Made by a program: the position numbers and the translations under genes. Positions 18,587 to 27,525 of a stretch of 64,000 nucleotides of DNA are shown piece by piece. Origin of the DNA: DASXHY01 sp036272195 (GTDB taxonomy: Bacteria > Verrucomicrobiota > Verrucomicrobiia > Limisphaerales > DASXHY01); NCBI GenBank assembly GCA_036272195.1, contig DATAZE010000049.1, positions 289,603 to 353,602 on the forward strand. Direction: 5' to 3'. The notes under the pieces were generated by a model. The model made no database searches, was not told the DNA's origin, and saw only the letters and a program-made list of their open reading frames with translations. The first letter of the stretch is position 1. Every line of letters begins with the position of its first letter.

Positions 18587-19987
18587 ATGCCTCGCATGAA
18601 CGCGCTTCTTCTCACCGGCGGACGAGTCATCGATCCGGCCAATCGCCTCGATGCCCCGGCAGATTTGCTCATCGTGGATGGAAAAATTTCCGCTGTCGGC
18701 AAAGATGCCGCCGCCGCCGCGCCCGCCGATGCCGAGCGCCTGGACGTCAAAGGAATGATCGTGTGCCCGGGGCTGATTGATTTGCACGTGCACCTGCGCG
18801 AGCCGGGCCAGACCGCCAAGGAAAACATCGCCACCGGCACTGCCGCTGCCGCGCGCGGGGGATTCACTTCCGTGGTCTGTATGCCGAATACCAATCCGGC
18901 GATTGATTCCGCCGGCACCGTGGCGCTCATTCGCGACCGGGCTGAACAGCAGGGCGTCGTGAATGTTTTTGTCACCGGCGCGATCACCAAAAACATCGCG
19001 GGCGAAGAACTGGCGTCCATCGGTTCGTTAAAGCGCGCGGGCGTGGTGGCCATCACCGACGACGGCCATTGCATCCAGAACAACGACTTGATGCGCCGCG
19101 CCTGTGAATACGCAAAAATGTTCGACCTGCCGGTGATGGACCATTGCCAGGACTACTCGCTGGTAACGGACGGGGTGATGCACGAAGGTTATTGGAACAC
19201 TGCGCTCGGATTGCGCGGCTGGCCGTCAGCGGGCGAGGAGATGATCGTGGCGCGAAATATTCTGCTCGCCGAACTGACCGGCGCGCGAATCCATTGCCAA
19301 CATTTGAGTGCCGCGGGCAGCGTGGCGCTGATTCGCGAGGCAAAAAAGCGCGGCGTGCCGATTTCCGGTGAGGCCTGCCCGCATCATTTCGTTCTGACCG
19401 ACTCCGCCGTTGCCGGCAGCGAAAAGTTTTGGGCTGAGGATGGCAAATCGCTTTTATCTCTCACCTCGCCGCTCTCCCCTTTACCCTCGTGGCCGAACTA
19501 CGACACGAATTTCAAAATGAACCCGCCCTTGCGTTCCGCGCGCGACCGCGAGGCGATTCTCGAAGGGTTGACGGACGGCACCATTGAAATTCTCTGCAGC
19601 GACCACGCCCCGCATTGCGACTACGAAAAGGAAGTCGAGTTTGACTACGCGCCCTTCGGCATCACCGGCCTGGAGACCGAGTTGGCGCTGTCATTGATGC
19701 AATTGTATCACGCCAAACGCCTTTCCCTTTCCGACCTGATCGCCAAATACACCGTTGCCCCCGCACGTCTGTTGAACTTGAAGAAAGGCACCTTAAGCGT
19801 AGGTGCGGACGCCGACGTGACCGTATTTGACGCCGATCGGGAATGGGTTTTCGACCGTGCCGCCAGCGCCACCAAATCGAAGAATACCCCGTTCCACGAA
19901 TGGACATTGAAAGGCAAGGCAATCTACACGATAGTGGCGGGGAAAAAGGTGCGCTTTGAACAGCCCGAATTGGCGGGCGTCCAATGA
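18587..19987 (+). CDS. pyrC: Dihydroorotase (class I)
   Basis: 466-residue amidohydrolase catalysing reversible cyclisation of carbamoyl-aspartate to dihydroorotate in de novo pyrimidine synthesis. Zinc ligands are in DLHVHLREPGQT; further markers are GFTSVVCMPNTNP, MDHCQDYSL, GEACPHHF and ILCSDHAPH (catalytic Asp). The length fits the class I dihydroorotase type. Start taken at ATG 18587; a second ATG three codons on is equally possible. carA, another pyrimidine/arginine gene, lies 0.7 kb downstream, but a strong terminator separates them. Confidence 0.93.
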   Translation: MPRMNALLLTGGRVIDPANRLDAPADLLIVDGKISAVGKDAAAAAPADAERLDVKGMIVCPGLIDLHVHLREPGQTAKENIATGTAAAARGGFTSVVCMPNTNPAIDSAGTVALIRDRAEQQGVVNVFVTGAITKNIAGEELASIGSLKRAGVVAITDDGHCIQNNDLMRRACEYAKMFDLPVMDHCQDYSLVTDGVMHEGYWNTALGLRGWPSAGEEMIVARNILLAELTGARIHCQHLSAAGSVALIREAKKRGVPISGEACPHHFVLTDSAVAGSEKFWAEDGKSLLSLTSPLSPLPSWPNYDTNFKMNPPLRSARDREAILEGLTDGTIEILCSDHAPHCDYEKEVEFDYAPFGITGLETELALSLMQLYHAKRLSLSDLIAKYTVAPARLLNLKKGTLSVGADADVTVFDADREWVFDRAASATKSKNTPFHEWTLKGKAIYTIVAGKKVRFEQPELAGVQ

Positions 19988-20009
19988 CCGAACCTCAAAA
20001 ATTAAAACT

Positions 20010-20453
20010 ATGAAAAAAATCGCTCTAACGCTCCTGGCCTGCTGCGCGGCCCTTCAACTCCGCGCCGTGGAAACCGTATGGACGACCGATGTCCCGCAGG
20101 CATTGGCCCAGGCCAAGAAGGAAAACAAAATGGTGCTGCTGGATTTCACCGGCTCCGATTGGTGCAGCTGGTGCATGAAGTTCAAGAAGGAAGCGCTCGA
20201 CACGACCGAATTCAATGATTACGCCGGCAAAAATCTCGTGCTCGTGGAAGTCGATTTTCCCAATAAAAAACCGCAAAGCACTGCGTTGAAAAGCGCCAAC
20301 AAAGCCCTGGGCGAAAAATATAAGGTCGACGGCTATCCCAGCTTCGTCGTGCTGAACAAGGACGGCAAAGAGGTCGGCCGGCAGGAAGGTTATAAACCGG
20401 GCGGTCCCAAGGCGTTCATCTCCGAGTTGGACGGTTTCAAAGGCAAGAACTGA
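20010..20453 (+). CDS. Exported thioredoxin-fold protein
   Basis: 147 residues from ATG 20010 with a signal peptide (MKKIALTLLACCAALQLRA). The thioredoxin fold has the redox motif WCSWC, preceded by LLDFTGSD and followed by KFKKEALDT, with the cis-Pro region at YKVDGYPSFVVL. It resembles periplasmic thioredoxin_7-like proteins that reduce or form disulfides in exported proteins. It starts 22 bp after pyrC and ends in a strong terminator, so it probably shares the pyrC transcript. Confidence 0.88.
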   Translation: MKKIALTLLACCAALQLRAVETVWTTDVPQALAQAKKENKMVLLDFTGSDWCSWCMKFKKEALDTTEFNDYAGKNLVLVEVDFPNKKPQSTALKSANKALGEKYKVDGYPSFVVLNKDGKEVGRQEGYKPGGPKAFISELDGFKGKN

Positions 20454-20478
20454 GTTGAATCATTCTTTCCACATAATC

Positions 20479-20506
20479 GGCGCAGCTTTAAGGCTGCGCC
20501 TTTTTT
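20479..20506 (+). terminator. Intrinsic terminator after thioredoxin-like gene
   Basis: Perfect 8-bp stem GGCGCAGC/GCTGCGCC with loop TTTAAG, followed by six T. Confidence 0.95.
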
Positions 20507-20512
20507 GCGCAC

Positions 20513-20632
20513 GGTAGGGACAGCGCGCTGCGCTGTCCGCGCCGCGTTCGGCGGCGCAACGTGGGACGCGGCGACGGTGACTGTTCCGTCCACTGAACGC
20601 GGACGGTGACGCCGCAGCGCGGCATCCCTACC
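20513..20632. repeat. 120-bp palindromic repeat (GTAGGGAC family), upstream of carA
   Basis: The element opens GGTAGGGACAGCGCGCTGCG and closes GCATCCCTACC, with nested GC-rich hairpins (GACAGCGCGCTGCGCTGTC is itself near-palindromic). The left arm reappears in reverse complement at 35399-35425, which defines a dispersed REP-like family. No ORF. Confidence 0.8.
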
Positions 20633-20714
20633 ACGTCAATCAGAGCGCTACGATTTGGATTAAATCTTGACCGCGGATGCCGCGGCTTTAGCATCGCAAC
20701 AATTTGTGTCTGTA

Positions 20715-21872
20715 ATGAAAGCAGTTTTGGCCCTTGAAGACGGTTCCGTGTTTCACGGCGAAGGTTTTGGCGCTCGCGCCTCAGCCTGCGGCGAGGTTTG
20801 TTTCAATACCTCCATGACCGGCTACCAGGAAATCCTCACCGACCCTTCCTATAAAGGCCAGATCGTCACGATGACCTACCCGCTCATCGGCAATTACGGC
20901 GTCAATTTGCAGGACGTGGAATCCTGGCGGCCCCACGCCTCGGGTTTTGTCATTCGCGAACTCTCGCCCGTCGTCAGCAATTGGCGCGCGGATTTTTCCC
21001 TCGCTGAATACCTGGAAAAGAACGGCATCCCCGGCATCCAGGGCATCGATACCCGCGCGCTCACCAAAAAATTGCGCGTGCGCGGCGCGCTCAACGGCTT
21101 CATCTCCACCGAGGACATTTCTGACGCCGAAGCGATCAAGCGGGCCAAAGATTTTGTTTTCCTCGGCATCGATTACGTAAAGGAAGTCACGCACCGCGAA
21201 GCGTTCCTGTGGGACGCCAAGGATGAACAAAGCGCCAGCTTCAACCTCGTCCAGGGTGGAACCAAAGGCGACGCGCGCCTCATCCGCGACCCGCTGCCCG
21301 CGGCGGACATTCCCATCGTCGCGTACGATTTTGGGATGAAATACAACATCCTGCGCCGCTTGCGGCAACGAGGATTCAAGGTGCAGGTCGTTCCCGCCAC
21401 GACCCCGGCGGCGGAAGCGTTGAAATATAAACCTGCCGGCATTTTTCTTTCCAACGGCCCCGGCGATCCTTCCGCGCTCGACTACGCCGTGCAGGCCACG
21501 AGCGACCTCGTGAAGAGCGGCGTGCCGATTTTTGGAATTTGTCTCGGGCACCAGATCCTTGGCCAGGCGTTCGGCGGAAAAACATTCAAATTAAAATTCG
21601 GCCATCGCGGCGGCAATCAGCCCGTGAAAGACCTGGCCAGCGGCCGCGTCGAAATCACCTCGCAAAACCACGGATTTGCCGTCGATGCGAAATCCTTGCC
21701 TGCGGACGTGTCTGTGGATAGAATCAATCTCAACGATCAAACCGTTGAAGGCATGCGTCACAAGACAAAGCCGATATTTTGCGTGCAATATCATCCCGAA
21801 GCCTCGCCGGGACCGCACGATTCCACTCCGCTGTTCGCGGAGTTCCGCACGATGCTCGAAAAAAGATCATGA
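20715..21872 (+). CDS. carA: Carbamoyl-phosphate synthase small (glutaminase) subunit
   Basis: 385 residues from ATG 20715. Hydrolyses glutamine and passes ammonia to the large subunit CarB for carbamoyl phosphate (pyrimidine and arginine synthesis). The CarA N-terminal domain (FHGEGFG, VCFNTSMTGYQEILTDPSY) precedes a class I amidotransferase domain with nucleophile C276 in FGICLGHQILGQAFGG and His360/Glu362 in YHPEASPGPHD. Full length. No carB in the window, so the subunits are not adjacent downstream. Confidence 0.96.
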   Translation: MKAVLALEDGSVFHGEGFGARASACGEVCFNTSMTGYQEILTDPSYKGQIVTMTYPLIGNYGVNLQDVESWRPHASGFVIRELSPVVSNWRADFSLAEYLEKNGIPGIQGIDTRALTKKLRVRGALNGFISTEDISDAEAIKRAKDFVFLGIDYVKEVTHREAFLWDAKDEQSASFNLVQGGTKGDARLIRDPLPAADIPIVAYDFGMKYNILRRLRQRGFKVQVVPATTPAAEALKYKPAGIFLSNGPGDPSALDYAVQATSDLVKSGVPIFGICLGHQILGQAFGGKTFKLKFGHRGGNQPVKDLASGRVEITSQNHGFAVDAKSLPADVSVDRINLNDQTVEGMRHKTKPIFCVQYHPEASPGPHDSTPLFAEFRTMLEKRS

Positions 21873-22002
21873 ACGCACGAATGAAATTTCCGCGCGGCGG
21901 ATTTTTCATTTTGTTTTCATTTTACGCTGGTGTTTGCAGCACAGACGTTTCCGTTTGACTTGAGTCCGGCGGTAGAGATAATCATTTTACGTGAAGTAAC
22001 CT

Positions 22003-22578
22003 ATGGCGAAACTTGTCGTCCTCAGCGCGGGAATGAACGGGCGCACCCACGAGTTGAATGTGGATAAAACCACCATTGGCCGTGTGGAGGACAACACCTT
22101 TCAAATCGCCGATCCCTCCGTTTCGAGCCATCATTGCGAAGTGGTATTGCGCGGAAGCGATGTCGTCATCAAAGACCTGAATTCCACCAACGGCTCTTTC
22201 ATCAACGGCGAAAAAATTTCCGAAAGCGTTTTGAAGCCGGGCCAGACTTTGCGCCTCGGGCAGATTGAATTGCAATTGCTGACCGATGGCATGCCCATAC
22301 CGGAGCCCAAGGCTCCAGCCCCTGCGCCCGGCGGGTCGACCTCAGCTCCCGCGCCTGGTGGCCCGGGGCGGAAATTGGATTCCACGATGGTCGTGCCGCG
22401 CGGAGTCAATTTGAACGAGCTTTCCGAGGGCAGCACTCGCCAATCCGGTTTTGACACGAGCTCGAAGGGCTTTTCAAAGAAGAAGAATAATACGACCAAG
22501 TACATCATTATCGGCGCGATCGTGGTAGCCGTAGTGATCTGCGTCGTACTCGTAATCGTGTTCTCGCAGTTGCATTAA
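22003..22578 (+). CDS. FHA-domain protein with C-terminal membrane anchor
   Basis: 191 residues. FHA domain at 1-95 with the phosphothreonine-binding GR, S-x-x-H and NG motifs (TTIGRVEDNTF, PSVSSHHCEV, DLNSTNGSFINGE). A Pro/Ala-rich linker at about 100-125 leads to a basic stretch (SKKKNNTTKY) and one membrane helix (IIIGAIVVAVVICVVLVIVF), so the FHA domain should face the cytoplasm and the protein be C-tail anchored. The partner kinase is not visible here. Confidence 0.9.
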   Translation: MAKLVVLSAGMNGRTHELNVDKTTIGRVEDNTFQIADPSVSSHHCEVVLRGSDVVIKDLNSTNGSFINGEKISESVLKPGQTLRLGQIELQLLTDGMPIPEPKAPAPAPGGSTSAPAPGGPGRKLDSTMVVPRGVNLNELSEGSTRQSGFDTSSKGFSKKKNNTTKYIIIGAIVVAVVICVVLVIVFSQLH

Positions 22579-22692
22579 TTCTGCGGAAAGGCGGCGTTGA
22601 TGGGGTGAGCGTCCCTGTGTGTCCTGCCAAGGCGGGATCTAGTCGTTAGCCTGACTCCAAGCCCATGAACACGACAACTCAATTTTCATTGC

Positions 22693-23055
22693 TTGGCGTC
22701 GGTTGCGTTCTCCGTGACCAAAAGGGCCGGGCGCAAGAGGCGTTCACCGTTGGGCATACCGGATGGAGCACGGGCACTCCGTTTTATTGTTTGTGGTTTG
22801 TTTATCACAGTCGCCTGTAGTTTGTTTTATGATATCGCAGACGGAATTGTGACCGGCAGGATTTTGGAGGGACATTACACGAGGTTTATCAGCAGCCATG
22901 TTTCCACCGTATTTCGCACAGATGAACCGGACAGATTTTGGACGGCGGTTTGTTGGAACTGTTTTTTCGGATTGCTACTCCTTTGCCTTGCGACGGCGGA
23001 GATTATGATTGCTGTCAAACGGAGCAAGTATGTTAAACCGAAGCCGTCAGCCTAA
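22693..23055 (+). CDS. Hypothetical two-pass membrane protein
   Basis: About 120 residues with two hydrophobic helices (FIVCGLFITVACSLFY and FFGLLLLCLATAEIMIAV) flanking a polar loop. The start is uncertain: TTG 22693 opens the frame and GTG 22714 is an alternative. No family recognised. First of a run of short plus-strand genes with unrelated products. Confidence 0.55.
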   Translation: MASVAFSVTKRAGRKRRSPLGIPDGARALRFIVCGLFITVACSLFYDIADGIVTGRILEGHYTRFISSHVSTVFRTDEPDRFWTAVCWNCFFGLLLLCLATAEIMIAVKRSKYVKPKPSA

Positions 23056-23078
23056 TCGTTAGGCGGCGTTCGCATGAC

Positions 23079-23471
23079 GTGAATACACGCATCATCATTA
23101 TTGTCGGGCTGGTGGTTCTTGGAGTTGCCACGGCTGGATTTGTATTTTACCGCACGGCTGGTGCCCGGGTCGGACCCATGCATATTTACGAGCTTTCTGA
23201 ACAGCCCAAGTTCTTGACGGAGGATCTGGCAATTGCCAAGGCAAGAGACACGCTGAAAGCTGACGGTTTGAACCCCGCTGCCTGGCAACCGTTTCCGTAT
23301 GGTCAGACCAAGTCGCCAGATGGTCGCACCGATGAGTTCTTTTCGCGCAACACGAACACGATAAACGAGGGCAGTATAGTATTTACGAACAGTTCAGCCA
23401 CGATGAGGATTGTTCGAGTGCAGTTGGAGGGCAGCCGGGTCGTTTGTCAGAACTGGATTCTCAAAGATTAG
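23079..23471 (+). CDS. Hypothetical membrane-anchored protein
   Basis: 130 residues from GTG 23079. N-terminal anchor (IIIIVGLVVLGVATAGFVFY), then a soluble domain with FLTEDLAIAKARDTLKADG and a C-terminal strand region (MRIVRVQLEGSRVVCQNW). No family recognised. The start lies 15 bp after a perfect GCCTAATCGTTAGGC palindrome at 23050. Confidence 0.6.
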   Translation: MNTRIIIIVGLVVLGVATAGFVFYRTAGARVGPMHIYELSEQPKFLTEDLAIAKARDTLKADGLNPAAWQPFPYGQTKSPDGRTDEFFSRNTNTINEGSIVFTNSSATMRIVRVQLEGSRVVCQNWILKD

Positions 23472-23520
23472 AATATGACAAAGCCATGGTCTAACAATAC
23501 GCAGCAGCCTGGGAGTCGCC

Positions 23521-23769
23521 GTGGTTGGTACGGCATTTGGCATTTTCATTCTTTTGGCAAGCGGCATGTCGAACGTTTCGTCTTCCGCCCGCGAAGAGGT
23601 TTTCATGGCATTTCCAGCACCAGCACTCAGCCTCACGCTTTCCGTGGTGACTCTGATTTTGGCTTATCGCCGCGGTAGCATTCGTCGAATATTGCTGCCG
23701 ACAATTTCGGCGATTGTATTCGCAGGCGGTACCATGCTGCTTGCACTGGCGGCTTTAAGGTCATATTGA
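23521..23769 (+). CDS. Hypothetical small membrane protein
   Basis: 82 residues from GTG 23521 with two or three membrane helices (GTAFGIFILLASGM, SLTLSVVTLILAY, TISAIVFAGGTMLLALAAL). The first helix seems to begin upstream of the only start codon in this frame, and an ATG in another frame (23475) precedes it, so the 5' end may carry a frameshift. Confidence 0.5.
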   Translation: MVGTAFGIFILLASGMSNVSSSAREEVFMAFPAPALSLTLSVVTLILAYRRGSIRRILLPTISAIVFAGGTMLLALAALRSY

Positions 23770-23836
23770 TGATAGAGAGTCCGCACATAGCCAATCGCTG
23801 CATGAAGCCGCCATCCACCTCTCATCGATGGTCACG

Positions 23837-24823
23837 TTATCGAACCTCTTCTCGAAGGGGCTCGTCAGGGGGCGTTCCGGAGCCCTTTCGCCCGCGAACT
23901 AAAATCCAACCGGCAACGGCCACAACCAACGCTGCCGCCAATAGCCATTTCGACGAGGCAAAAGATTTGTTGGAAGGCGAGGCCGCCGCTATCACTCCAT
24001 CCCTGGGTGAGGGATCGCGAGGCGAGGCAGAATCAGCTCCCTGATTTTTGTAGTGATCCCGTATTTGTTGAATTTCCTCCGGGGTATGAAGCGCTTTGAC
24101 AAAATTAGGTGCTTCCTCACCATTTCGGACCCAGGACGGAATGTGTTCCTGCGGGTCCATCGAATATTGTTCGTATCCTTTAGGTGGAACCAAGGGCGAA
24201 GTATGCGGAAGCAACTCCTTTATTGACCGCTCCCATCGCACGTCCACCGCGATTTGAATCGGGCGTTTAGTGTTAGCGTTACGCCCCATACTTTGGAACC
24301 GGGCACCCATCGCGCCCAACCCGCTGTTGCGGGGTTGCGCCGGCATACCCATCACAAAGCCTGCGTTATTGTCTCCCAACCAGCCGAAGCCACGATAGCC
24401 ATCGCGAACTCGGTCGAGAAAGTTATCCAAATCCCTGGCAGTTTTTCCAAACTTGATGCAGATAGGCAACATCCAGGAACGCGCCTCGTCCAATGAAAGC
24501 GGCGGGCTGGTGGCCTCGATGTCATACAAGGAATCATCGCCCAGGACGCGAAACATGCACAGGCTTGCGGGAATCGTGATGGCGTTGCCGTTTCCCAAAT
24601 CGAAAGTGATCGTCTTGTCCTGCACCAGGCATAAATTAAGCCCGTCACCGGACCGTTCTGGACGCAAACCGGCGTCAAAAATGTCCTTAAACGTTCCTGT
24701 GCCCGTCAACTTGAGTGTGTAGACGTTCGTATCATCGCCCGCCGCCGACAGGCGGAAACACCCGGCGAGAACAGAGAGTAAAACCCAACAACAAATTAAA
24801 ACCGAACCGAAGGGCTTCTTCAT
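23837..24823 (-). CDS. Hypothetical secreted, C-terminally anchored protein
   Basis: 328 residues from ATG 24823. Signal peptide with lipobox-like SVLAGC (possible lipoprotein), a middle domain beginning YTLKLTGTGTFKDIFDAGL, and near the end a helix (WLLAAALVVAVAGWILV) followed by a basic tail. No family recognised. It is the only minus-strand gene in an otherwise plus-strand run of small genes. Confidence 0.65.
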   Translation of the reverse strand: MKKPFGSVLICCWVLLSVLAGCFRLSAAGDDTNVYTLKLTGTGTFKDIFDAGLRPERSGDGLNLCLVQDKTITFDLGNGNAITIPASLCMFRVLGDDSLYDIEATSPPLSLDEARSWMLPICIKFGKTARDLDNFLDRVRDGYRGFGWLGDNNAGFVMGMPAQPRNSGLGAMGARFQSMGRNANTKRPIQIAVDVRWERSIKELLPHTSPLVPPKGYEQYSMDPQEHIPSWVRNGEEAPNFVKALHTPEEIQQIRDHYKNQGADSASPRDPSPRDGVIAAASPSNKSFASSKWLLAAALVVAVAGWILVRGRKGSGTPPDEPLREEVR

Positions 24824-24948
24824 GCTGTTTTCGTATGAAGTTTTGTCCGGAATGTCAGGTGAATTGTTACCCTTATGACCCAGACGAAATCGCGCGTTAC
24901 TGGAACAAACTGGCGTTTGGCTTATCAAATGTTAAATCATTCAACGAC

Positions 24949-25479
24949 ATGCCAACAGAAAGTTACCTTCAGCTCGCGATTCGAGAATTTAAGCGCACTA
25001 AATCTCTGGCCGATGGAGCGATGGCGCAGATCACCACCGAACAGTTTTTTGCGGCGCCGTCGGAAGGCGATAATAGCATTGCCGTCATTGTAAAGCATGT
25101 CGGAGGCAATCTATTGTCGCGCTGGGTTGATTTTCTGACGAGCGACGGTGAGAAGCCTGGGCGCAATCGAGACGCTGAGTTTGAATTAACCGCCGGCGAT
25201 ACCCAGCAGTCGCTGATGCATCAGTGGGAGGCGGGTTGGGCCGCTTTGTTCTCCGCACTGGAACCGCTCCACGACGCCGACCTTGATAGGACGGTCATGG
25301 TGCGGGGTGAACCGTTGAGCGTATTGCAGGCGGTAAATCGGCAGCTGACTCATTACCCCTATCATGTCGGACAAATTGTCTATGTTGCGAAGCACTACGC
25401 CGGGAATTCATGGCGCAGCCTGAGCATACCGAAAGGGAAATCCGCGGAGTTCAATGCGAAACCTGCGAAGTATGTCTAA
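24949..25479 (+). CDS. DinB/DUF1572-family protein
   Basis: 176 residues from ATG 24949 (MPTESYLQLAIREF), matching the usual start of DUF1572 proteins; an upstream in-frame ATG at 24835 would add 38 residues including FCPEC. Four-helix DinB-like fold with the metal-site histidines of the superfamily: VIVKHVGGNLLSRW, and HYPYHVGQIVYVAKHY near the end. Such proteins are often thiol- or metal-dependent transferases; the reaction is unknown here. Its stop lies within a GTCTAAC heptamer. Confidence 0.8.
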   Translation: MPTESYLQLAIREFKRTKSLADGAMAQITTEQFFAAPSEGDNSIAVIVKHVGGNLLSRWVDFLTSDGEKPGRNRDAEFELTAGDTQQSLMHQWEAGWAALFSALEPLHDADLDRTVMVRGEPLSVLQAVNRQLTHYPYHVGQIVYVAKHYAGNSWRSLSIPKGKSAEFNAKPAKYV

Positions 25480-25634
25480 CGGTCATGATGAGTTCCTCCG
25501 GCTAACACCGGCCGGAATCTCTGCCCGTTCGCTGTGCCATGTATTTAGATAAATCGCGGGCGATTTTATTTTGCCGTTCTCGCGTGGCTGCGTTCTATTT
25601 GTCCGGCGTAAAAGTCCGCCAATTCATTCGCATC

Positions 25635-26342
25635 ATGAACGTAGTTCGATCTGGAACAGTTCTGGTAGTCATTGCCGCGCTGGGGATTGTCGGCGCGGTT
25701 ATCATTAAACAGCATCTGCGGATTCGGAGTCTTAGGGAAAACAAGCGCGGCCTCGTAGCGCAATATCGGGAGCTATCCGCCACCAACACTTCACTGCTCT
25801 CAGCGAATACAACGCAAAACGATGAGATCGCGCGGCTGCAAGAACAACCTCCTGAAGTCCTGAGATTGCGCAGCCAGTTAACCCAGGCGCAGCAACAATT
25901 GGCGGCTGCCGCCGCCGGGAATCCGACGTCCCAGACCGAGAACACCAATGATCTCGCGGGATATGTAACCAAGGAACAATTGAAATTCGTTGGTTTCGAT
26001 ACTCCGGAGAACGCCTTTCAGTCGTTGAACTGGGCAGAAGCGAACGGCGACTATACCAACTGGCTCGCATCGCTCGCGCCGGCCGACCAGGAAGAGGAAT
26101 TGGCAAACCCAAAGAGCCTTGAAGAATTTCAACACCGGTCACCAAGTCGTATCACGGGAACGCAGGTTTTAGCTGTCAAGCCTATTGGAAACAACCGTGT
26201 CGAATTGAAGGTGCGCGTGGATACGGACAATGCCGTGACCATCTTAATCTTCCCAATGGTGGCCGTTGGGAATGAATGGAAACTTGGTGATGATATTGAC
26301 TCCTATACACGGGATTGGGACTCTTCGGGTGGGACACCATGA
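25635..26342 (+). CDS. Hypothetical membrane protein with coiled coil
   Basis: 235 residues from ATG 25635. One membrane helix (VLVVIAALGIVGAVII), then a coiled coil (about 30-95) with PPEVLRLRSQLTQAQQQLAAA, a motif common in Verrucomicrobiota membrane proteins, then a C-terminal alpha/beta domain (FDTPENAFQSLNWAEANGDY). The ATGA overlap with the next start (26339) suggests translational coupling to the lipoprotein gene. Confidence 0.7.
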   Translation: MNVVRSGTVLVVIAALGIVGAVIIKQHLRIRSLRENKRGLVAQYRELSATNTSLLSANTTQNDEIARLQEQPPEVLRLRSQLTQAQQQLAAAAAGNPTSQTENTNDLAGYVTKEQLKFVGFDTPENAFQSLNWAEANGDYTNWLASLAPADQEEELANPKSLEEFQHRSPSRITGTQVLAVKPIGNNRVELKVRVDTDNAVTILIFPMVAVGNEWKLGDDIDSYTRDWDSSGGTP

Positions 26343-26737
26343 GGGTTACAAATTGCAAACAACGCCGGACGATGCGCCACTCTTTACGATTTTGGTTCGC
26401 CTTGACCGCCCTCCTATTGCTAGGCGGATGCATGACAGATTCCGAGCCGTCGCCAAAACTTTACACCGGCATGACGCGAGACGACGTTCGTTCCCTTTTC
26501 GGCAAGCCGCTGCGAATCGAGTCTAATCCGGCTGGTGGCGAGGATTGGATTTACCGATCCGCCTCGCGCGCTCCCGATCGGGAGATCCAAACCACTGAGT
26601 CCGGTGATGCTTTTAATCACGAGAGGTCGACCACGGCCTCGTATTCTTTTCCGTCGGATAAGCATGAAGCCACCATCCACCTATCGGCCGACGGTCACGT
26701 CATGGAGCCTCTTCCCGAGGGCAATATTGCACGATGA
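26339..26737 (+). CDS. SmpA/OmlA (BamE)-like lipoprotein
   Basis: 132 residues using the ATG that overlaps the previous stop; ATG 26372 gives a more compact lipoprotein signal (LTALLLLGGC). The mature part carries the BamE-like turn motif LYTGMTRDDVRSLFGKP. Probably an outer-membrane lipoprotein. Its stop codon abuts the 9-bp target duplication of the MITE copy C. Confidence 0.75.
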   Translation: MRVTNCKQRRTMRHSLRFWFALTALLLLGGCMTDSEPSPKLYTGMTRDDVRSLFGKPLRIESNPAGGEDWIYRSASRAPDREIQTTESGDAFNHERSTTASYSFPSDKHEATIHLSADGHVMEPLPEGNIAR

Positions 26738-26746
26738 TGATGAACG

Positions 26747-27007
26747 GGGCGCATGTCATTTATGCAGTATTTCAGCCAGGGAGCGGCGGTAGATGGTAGC
26801 CCACGGCGCGACCCGTGGGATGGAAGGGTTAAGAGAAATGAGCCGCGGAGCGGCGACAGAACGCATCACGGCATTTTTCTTTCGCCCCATCCGGGGCTTC
26901 AGCGATTTTCCCGCTCGGTTCCCACGGCTTGCGCCGTGGGCTACCTTCTGACGCTGCTCCGCAGCTATTTCCGTGATCTTCGCGGTATACAAATTTGATA
27001 TGCGCCC
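26747..27007 (+). mobile_element. MITE-like palindromic element, copy C, with 9-bp target-site duplication
   Basis: 261 bp running from GGGCGCATGTCATT to GATATGCGCCC, with the same internal hairpin arms as copy B (AGCGGCGGTAGATGGTAGCC with GGCTACCTTCTGACGCTGCT). It is flanked by identical 9-mers TGATGAACG at 26738-26746 and 27008-27016. The left duplication sits directly after the stop codon of the lipoprotein gene. Non-coding, so it would need a transposase supplied from elsewhere. Confidence 0.92.
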
Positions 27008-27153
27008 TGATGAACGCCCCCACTCAACTCAGTCTTTCAATTTTGCAGTTTTTTGAGGAAAGTTAGAGACAGGCGAGACGCCGTCCTACGTTTTGGACGA
27101 GCCGCTCCTGACTCAATCTGGAAATCACTTTTGGCAAACAGTATAAAATCCCA

Positions 27154-27432
27154 ATGAATGCAAAAAGCCTTCTGGCACTTGCCGGCGCGGTCATTTTTGC
27201 GTTGACCGCTTTCACGGGCGTGGGCGCACATTTAATCAGTTACTCCCTTCCATTTCTCTGGATCATGCTTTTCGTTGTTGTCCTGCTATTCGCCGGGTTC
27301 TCGTTTTTCGGGAAGGACAAGGAACGGGCGCTCAGCCTGAGTGCGGTCATCCTATTGTTCATGGGAGTGGGGCATCTGATTTTGGCAGCGAGTTTCGGTT
27401 ACGAACCGTTTTTGATATGGCCGGTGAGATAG
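27154..27432 (+). CDS. Hypothetical three-helix membrane protein
   Basis: 92 residues with an ATG start and three hydrophobic helices (LLALAGAVIFALTAF, LWIMLFVVVLLFAGF, SAVILLFMGVGHLILAA). No recognised family. Follows MITE copy C after about 150 bp in which I see nothing else. Confidence 0.6.
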   Translation: MNAKSLLALAGAVIFALTAFTGVGAHLISYSLPFLWIMLFVVVLLFAGFSFFGKDKERALSLSAVILLFMGVGHLILAASFGYEPFLIWPVR

Positions 27433-27525
27433 ATACTACCGACACTCAGGTAGTGTCCTTATTTGAATTGTGTAACTTTCAATCCGGGCTATGTTCCTCG
27501 GGCCGCCCCCGAAGAAAGTCGTTTG

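Noticed and set aside
23475..23678. Small ORF MTKPWSNN in another frame before 23521
   Set aside because: It overlaps a frame with clear membrane helices and has no hydrophobic or family signal; kept only as a possible frameshift start.
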